A stretch of DNA of 64,000 nt, taken from NCBI GenBank assembly GCA_018883245.1, contig VEQL01000003.1, forward strand, positions 1 through 64,000, in the 5' to 3' direction. The translations under genes and the position numbers were made by a program. The DNA comes from Chthoniobacterales bacterium. GTDB taxonomy: Bacteria; Verrucomicrobiota; Verrucomicrobiia; Chthoniobacterales; JACTMZ01. This document shows, piece after piece, positions 59,734 to 64,000 of the stretch; position 1 is the stretch's first letter, and each line of letters begins with the position of its first letter. Below the pieces are notes generated by a model, which searched no databases, had not been told where the DNA came from, and worked only from the letters and a program-made list of their open reading frames with translations.

Positions 59734-61088
59734 ACGACGAGGACTACAACGGAAAACGCGCGCTGGTGCTCGGCTTGGGGCGCAGCGGGGAGGCGGCCGC
59801 CAGCCTTCTGCTCGAACGCGGTGCGACGGTGACCGTGCTCGACTCCGGAGACCCGGCCCCGCGCGGGGCGTCGGCCGGAAAACTTTCCTCGCGCGGCGCG
59901 CGTGTCGTTTTGGGGGACGACGCGTTGCGCTGCGCGATGGACTTTGACTTCGCGGTTCTCAGCCCGGGGATCGATCCCGCGGTGCCGCTCGCGCGGAGAC
60001 CTGTCGAGGCCGGTGTTCCGTTGATCGGGGAGATCGAGTTGGCCTTCCGCAGCTGCCGCTGCCCCGTGGTGGCCATCACGGGGACCAACGGGAAGACCAC
60101 GACAACCGGGCTCACCGCGGCTCTCCTCGCGGCGGCCGGGCTGCAGGTCGAGGCTTGCGGCAACATCGGCCTTCCTTTCAGCGAGGTGGCCGCGCGCAGC
60201 ACCGCTCTCGACGCGGCGGTGGTGGAGATCAGCTCCTTCCAACTTGAAACCACGGACACTTTTCGTCCCCGGGTGGCGGTCTGGACAAACTTCAGCGCAA
60301 ACCATCTGGACCGCTACCCGGATGTCGATTCCTACCGCGCGGCGAAACTGCGCATTTTCGAGCGCCAAACGGGGGATGATTTCGCGGTGACCAACGCACG
60401 CGAAGAGTTGCCCGCCCTGCGTGCGCGGCGTGTCACGTTCACCGCCGCGCCGGACGTCGGGGCCGACTTCACGTTGTCGGGAGGCGGGGAAATTTTGCAC
60501 CGCGGCAAACCGGTCATCGCTTTGAGCGAGACAAAACTTCGCGGCCCGCACAATGCGGAGAATCTCATGGCGGCACTCGCCGCGGGCGCCTGCCTCGGGG
60601 TGGATCTCGGCGCCATGCTTCCGGGTGCTCGCGCTTACGATCCGCCGCCGCACCGCTGCGAATTCGTGCGCGACATTGACGGTGTCACATGGGTGAACGA
60701 CTCCAAATCGACCAACCTCGATGCGCTCTCCCGCGCCCTGCAGGGGCAAACCGGTGGTGTCGTCCTCATCGCGGGGGGCAAAAACAAAGGTTTCGACTTC
60801 GCACCCTTGGCAACGGTGGTGAAACAGCGTGTTCACGATGCCGTTCTGATCGGCGAAATGCGCGAGTCCATCGCGCGCGACTGGGCTGCCGCCTGCGCCT
60901 GCCACTGCGAGCCGACCCTGGTAGCTGCTGTCGCCAAGGCTCGCAGCCTCGCCCGCGCCGGCGACACCGTCCTTTTTTCGCCCGGCACTTCATCGTTCGA
61001 CATGTTCCGCAGCTACGAGGAACGCGGCGATCTTTTCAAACAATTCACCCGCCTGATCCAAACCAACACAACCACACCACAATCATGA
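59730..61088 (+). CDS. murD: UDP-MurNAc-L-alanine:D-glutamate ligase
   Basis: A 452-residue Mur ligase that adds D-glutamate, the second stem residue. An N-terminal Rossmann part (RALVLGLGRSGEAAASLL) is followed by the ATP loop AITGTNGKTTTTGLT. ISSFQLETT and SKSTNLDALSRAL are MurD landmarks. FSPGTSSFDMF completes it. The start is a GTG overlapping the mraY stop (GTGA). The next gene starts on its stop (ATGA). Confidence 0.95.
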   Translation: MNDEDYNGKRALVLGLGRSGEAAASLLLERGATVTVLDSGDPAPRGASAGKLSSRGARVVLGDDALRCAMDFDFAVLSPGIDPAVPLARRPVEAGVPLIGEIELAFRSCRCPVVAITGTNGKTTTTGLTAALLAAAGLQVEACGNIGLPFSEVAARSTALDAAVVEISSFQLETTDTFRPRVAVWTNFSANHLDRYPDVDSYRAAKLRIFERQTGDDFAVTNAREELPALRARRVTFTAAPDVGADFTLSGGGEILHRGKPVIALSETKLRGPHNAENLMAALAAGACLGVDLGAMLPGARAYDPPPHRCEFVRDIDGVTWVNDSKSTNLDALSRALQGQTGGVVLIAGGKNKGFDFAPLATVVKQRVHDAVLIGEMRESIARDWAAACACHCEPTLVAAVAKARSLARAGDTVLFSPGTSSFDMFRSYEERGDLFKQFTRLIQTNTTTPQS

Positions 61089-61822
61089 GAATACCATTGT
61101 TCAGCAAACTGACGGCCAAGTCCCGCGGCCGCAAAGTGGTGCGCGCCACGGCGGCGCGTGCCATGCGCGGAGCGGACGAGGAATACTACGAAGCCGAACC
61201 CAACATGAAGCTGTCCCACGCCTTCATGGTCGTGCTGATTCTGCACGTCGTCGCGGTCGGGGGTATTTACGCCTTCAACAAGATCAAAGTGCAGAAGAGT
61301 GGCGACCTTCTGGTGAATATTACCGATAAGATCTCGAAAGTGTCCGGAGGCGCGGCATCCGCGAAATCCCAGCCTGCGACTGCACCGTCCGCATCCGCCG
61401 TTGCCGCCGCGCCCTCAGCGGAAATGGTGCCCAGCGCACGCCTCACGAGCGATGATGCGGACGAACCGCTGCCGGCCGTAGTTTCGAATGTGCCGACGGG
61501 CGGACCCGCCATCGCCGCCGCGTCCACCGTCGCGCCTGCCGCCGAACAAACAACGCCGGTCGTTTCCGCATCTGCCGTCGCGGCCCCGGCCAAGACAGCG
61601 GTGAAGTCCGCCGAAGCCTTGCAGTCCAAGACCGCGCCCAAGGTCGAGACCAAGGCGGCCGCGGCATCCGGGACTTACAAGGTGGCGAAGGGGGACAACC
61701 CTTACACCATCGCGAAGAAACTCGGCGTGCGCTACCAGGACTTGCTCAAGGCCAACGGTATCGACGACCCGACAAAATTGCAGATCGGCCAAGTGCTCAA
61801 AGCTCCGCCCAAAGCGAACTGA
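61085..61822 (+). CDS. Bitopic LysM-domain protein inserted in the dcw cluster
   Basis: A 245-residue protein. A basic cytoplasmic N-terminus is followed by one helix (residues ~45-62, FMVVLILHVVAVGGIYAF). An Ala/Ser/Pro-rich periplasmic linker spans ~85-195. A LysM domain at the C-terminus reads YKVAKGDNPYTIAKKLGVRYQDLLKANGIDDPTKLQIGQVL. LysM binds peptidoglycan glycans. It lies between murD and ftsW, overlapping murD by four bases, where the E. coli order has no gene. A role in septal wall binding or spanning is inference. Confidence 0.82.
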   Translation: MRIPLFSKLTAKSRGRKVVRATAARAMRGADEEYYEAEPNMKLSHAFMVVLILHVVAVGGIYAFNKIKVQKSGDLLVNITDKISKVSGGAASAKSQPATAPSASAVAAAPSAEMVPSARLTSDDADEPLPAVVSNVPTGGPAIAAASTVAPAAEQTTPVVSASAVAAPAKTAVKSAEALQSKTAPKVETKAAAASGTYKVAKGDNPYTIAKKLGVRYQDLLKANGIDDPTKLQIGQVLKAPPKAN

Positions 61823-61828
61823 CGACCC

Positions 61829-62971
61829 ATGCCCCGGCGCACGGCCTACGTTCTGATCCTGTCGATGCTGAGCCTCACGGCGATCGGTATCGTCATGCTT
61901 TTCAGCACGGGGGCCTACGCGCAGGACAGCCGGGGCGACATGTATTACTTCGTCAAGCGACAAGCCATGTGGCTCGCGATCGGCGGCGTGGCCTTGGTGG
62001 GTGCCGCAGTGGTCGATTATCGCATGTGGGCGCGTGCCTGGCCGTGGCTCTATGGGATTGCCGCTGTCATGCTGGTGCTGTGCTTCGTCCCGGGTGTGGG
62101 GATGAAGATCAACGGCGCCCATCGGTGGGTGAATCTCGGTTTCGCCACCTTCCAGCCGAGCGAACTGGGCAAAGTCGCGGTGCTGCTTTTTCTCGCGTGG
62201 TGGTATCATCGCAACGAGGAGCGTTCGGCGGAGTTCTGGCGCGGGTTCGTCATCCCTCTGGCCGTGGCCGGGGCGATCATGGCTCTGATCGTCATCGAGG
62301 TGGATCTCGGCGCCACCGCGTTGATCGGCGCGACAACGCTCGCCGTGATGTTCGTTGCCGGCACCGGCCTGCGCTGGCTCCTGCCTTTGCTCGGGGCCGG
62401 CTTGTGCGGACTGGTTTATGCGGTGTTGAACATCGAGGAGCGCATGGGGCGCCTGCTGGCGTTTCTCGATCCAGAGAAATACCGACTCACCGAGGGCCTG
62501 CAGCAATGGCAGGCGATGCTCGCGTTCGGTGCGGGCGGGGTCGAGGGGCTCGGACTCGGGAACGGGAGGCAGAAAATGCTCTACCTTCCTTATGCCCACA
62601 CGGATTTCATTTTTCCCATGATCGGCGAGGAACTGGGGCTGCGGTTCACGTTGCTCACCGTGTTTTGTTTCCTGCTCATGCTCCTGGCCGGGGCGCTCAT
62701 CGCGATGAACGCGCGCGACCGTTTCGGCATGCTCCTGGGTTTCGGTATCACGATCATCATCAGTCTGCAGGCGGCGATAAACATCGGTGTGACCACGTCG
62801 CTTTTGCCGAACAAGGGCATGCCGCTGCCGTTCATCAGCTACGGCGGGAGCAACCTCGCCGTCTCCATGCTGCTCGTCGGCATGCTGCTGAATATCCACC
62901 GCCAAGGCCGGCGTGTGCCGAAAACCCGCGCGCGTGCCGTCCCGGCCACCAGCCTCGCGGTCCGTTTCTGA
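61829..62971 (+). CDS. ftsW: Lipid II polymerase/flippase-type protein FtsW
   Basis: A 380-residue SEDS-family membrane protein that polymerises septal glycan with FtsI. Landmarks are GVGMKINGAHRWVNLGFATFQPSELGKVA, YRLTEGLQQWQAMLAFGAGGVEGLGLGNGRQKMLYLPYAHTDFIFPMIGEELGL, and the C-terminal LPFISYGGSNLAVSMLLVGMLL. The conserved Asp in HTDFIFP and Lys in the GNGRQK-type loop are present. About ten helices fit. It begins 6 bases after the LysM gene and ends 3 bases before murG. Confidence 0.97.
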   Translation: MPRRTAYVLILSMLSLTAIGIVMLFSTGAYAQDSRGDMYYFVKRQAMWLAIGGVALVGAAVVDYRMWARAWPWLYGIAAVMLVLCFVPGVGMKINGAHRWVNLGFATFQPSELGKVAVLLFLAWWYHRNEERSAEFWRGFVIPLAVAGAIMALIVIEVDLGATALIGATTLAVMFVAGTGLRWLLPLLGAGLCGLVYAVLNIEERMGRLLAFLDPEKYRLTEGLQQWQAMLAFGAGGVEGLGLGNGRQKMLYLPYAHTDFIFPMIGEELGLRFTLLTVFCFLLMLLAGALIAMNARDRFGMLLGFGITIIISLQAAINIGVTTSLLPNKGMPLPFISYGGSNLAVSMLLVGMLLNIHRQGRRVPKTRARAVPATSLAVRF

Positions 62972-62974
62972 TCC

Positions 62975-64000
62975 ATGAAATTCGTCATCGCTTGCGGCGG
63001 AACGGGCGGTCATTTGTTTCCCGGGTTGGCGGTGGCGGAGGTCCTGCGCGCGGGCGGGCACGACGTCCTGCTGCTTGTCTCCGAAAAACAGGTCGATCAG
63101 CGCGCCCTGCGAAACCATCCCGATCTGCCGAGCGAAAAACTGCCGTCCATCGGGCTGCCTTCGTTGTTTTCGCCCGCGCTCGTCGCCTTCCTGAGCCGTC
63201 TGCGCGCGAGCTTCAAAAAGTGCGGGGCGATCTTTGGTGCGGATCCGCCGGACGCGGTTTTGGGGATGGGTGGATTCACCAGCATCGCGCCGCTCATTGC
63301 GGCGCGGCGGCGGGGCATACCGGCTTTCCTGCACGAGTCGAACGCGATTCCCGGCAAGGCCAACCGTCTTGCCGCGCGATTTTGCCGCGCGGTGCTGCTC
63401 GGATTCGATGATTGTGCGCGGCACTTTCCGGCCGGCAAAACACGCGTCACGGGGACGCCTATCCGCCGCGAGCTGGGCGAAAATGTCCCGACGCGCGAAG
63501 AGGCCAGACAGCGGCTGGGGTTGGACGCCGGAAAGCCGACGCTGCTTGTGATGGGCGGCAGCCAGGGAGCCTCCGGCATCAACGCGCTGGTGACACGCGC
63601 CGCCCCGAACATGACAGACAAAAAACTGCAGGTCATTCACCTCGCCGGGGAGCGCGAGGCGCCCGCCGTGGAGGACGCTTACCGCCAAGCCGGTATTCCC
63701 GCCGTCGTGTTGCCGTTTTGCGACCGTATGCAGGATGTTTATGCCGCGGCGGACCTTGTCATATCCCGCTCCGGCGCCGCGAGCCTCGGCGAATTGTCGT
63801 GGTTCGGATTGCCGTCGGTTCTCATTCCCTATCCGCATGCCGCCGAGGACCACCAGCGTTTGAACGCCGGGATCTTCGTGCGGGCCGGTGCGGCGCGCGT
63901 GACCGAGGAAACGGGCACAACGCCGGAGGAGTTTGCCGCGCTGATTCTGTCTTTGCTGGAGTCGCCCTCGATTTTGTCCAACATGGCAACGGCAGCCAAG
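62975..64000 (+). CDS. murG: UDP-GlcNAc:lipid I N-acetylglucosaminyltransferase, 3' end missing
   Basis: An open frame reaching the right edge (342 residues present), so the C-terminus is outside. FVIACGGTGGHLFPGLAVAEVL is the glycine-rich donor loop, and LGMGGFTSIAPLIAA is the usual MurG second block. HESNAIPGKANR, GTPIR and LVMGGSQGASGINALV follow, with SRSGAASLGELSWFGLPSVLIPYPHAAEDHQ in the UDP-GlcNAc site. It makes lipid II. It continues the dcw operon 3 bases after ftsW. Confidence 0.96.
   Translation, partial: MKFVIACGGTGGHLFPGLAVAEVLRAGGHDVLLLVSEKQVDQRALRNHPDLPSEKLPSIGLPSLFSPALVAFLSRLRASFKKCGAIFGADPPDAVLGMGGFTSIAPLIAARRRGIPAFLHESNAIPGKANRLAARFCRAVLLGFDDCARHFPAGKTRVTGTPIRRELGENVPTREEARQRLGLDAGKPTLLVMGGSQGASGINALVTRAAPNMTDKKLQVIHLAGEREAPAVEDAYRQAGIPAVVLPFCDRMQDVYAAADLVISRSGAASLGELSWFGLPSVLIPYPHAAEDHQRLNAGIFVRAGAARVTEETGTTPEEFAALILSLLESPSILSNMATAAK

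Noticed and set aside
61415-63853. An 812-codon minus-strand frame opposite the LysM, ftsW and murG genes
   Set aside because: Spans three well-supported genes, is rich in Arg/His/Gln and has no domain.
1-64000. CRISPR arrays, insertion sequences, prophage or toxin-antitoxin pairs
   Set aside because: No regularly spaced repeats, transposase motifs, phage structural genes or recognisable toxin-antitoxin pairs were seen.

Overview
This is a GC-rich, densely packed chromosomal segment from a diderm bacterium. Lipoproteins, outer-membrane barrels, an AsmA-like protein, a heptose adenylyltransferase and a PagL-like barrel point to an LPS-type outer membrane. The MurE homologue carries the DNPR motif of meso-diaminopimelate-adding enzymes. 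The domain mix fits the Verrucomicrobiota/PVC group best (MFS transporters with NYLDRQ signatures, an OpcA homologue beside zwf, a pseudokinase-FGE fusion, archaeal/eukaryote-type ProRS). That placement is inference. Almost every base is protein-coding. Only two gaps exceed 300 bp (7054-7439 and 30730-31068). No CRISPR array, insertion sequence, integrase or phage gene was seen.

Layout. 1-5.0 kb: two convergent MFS transporters, tRNA-Arg(UCU), an entericidin-like lipoprotein and the tail-specific protease Prc. 5.1-9.7 kb: a metallo-beta-lactamase-fold hydrolase, a PilC/GspF-type secretion platform protein, a CvpA-like membrane protein and gatB. 9.7-13.5 kb (minus): a 1028-residue TPR protein followed by nth. 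13.6-16.6 kb: a HlyD/ATPase/ABC-2 permease exporter. 16.7-20.2 kb: a phosphohexomutase and an HtrA protease. 20.2-24.1 kb: a translationally coupled three-gene envelope cassette whose middle gene fuses a receiver domain, a pseudokinase, a transmembrane helix and a formylglycine-generating-enzyme-like domain. 24.2-25.3 kb: a modified DksA/TraR protein with L33 and S18. 25.4-30.1 kb (minus): a P1B-4-type metal ATPase and an AsmA-like protein. 30.2-37.8 kb: rfaE2, an outer-membrane barrel with a candidate sigma-54 promoter, a DUF4126 protein, an M20 peptidase, proS, a secreted protein and an M29 peptidase. 37.8-41.6 kb: rarA (minus), then proA, acyP and an ABC ATPase. 41.6-46.0 kb (minus): metF-zwf-opcA-tpiA. 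46.0-50.8 kb: an ABC-2 exporter led by a small membrane peptide, a TVP38 protein, a PagL-like barrel and a cell-wall amidase. 50.8-51.9 kb (minus): pta. 52.0-64.0 kb: the division and cell-wall (dcw) cluster mraZ-rsmH-ftsL-ftsI-murE-murF-mraY-murD-[LysM]-ftsW-murG, running off the right edge.

The dcw genes build the lipid-linked peptidoglycan precursor (MurE, MurF, MraY, MurD, MurG) and the septal synthase (FtsW, FtsI). They are joined mostly by overlaps of 1-4 bases. A promoter overlapping four 10-bp-spaced MraZ boxes precedes mraZ, which suggests autoregulation. Many monocistronic or operon-leading genes elsewhere show a sigma-70-like promoter whose -10 hexamer ends only 6-10 bases before the start codon. 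This implies leaderless or near-leaderless transcripts.

Starts were chosen from signal peptides, family N-termini and overlaps, because Shine-Dalgarno sequences are often absent. Function calls rest on motif recognition by eye, without database searches.
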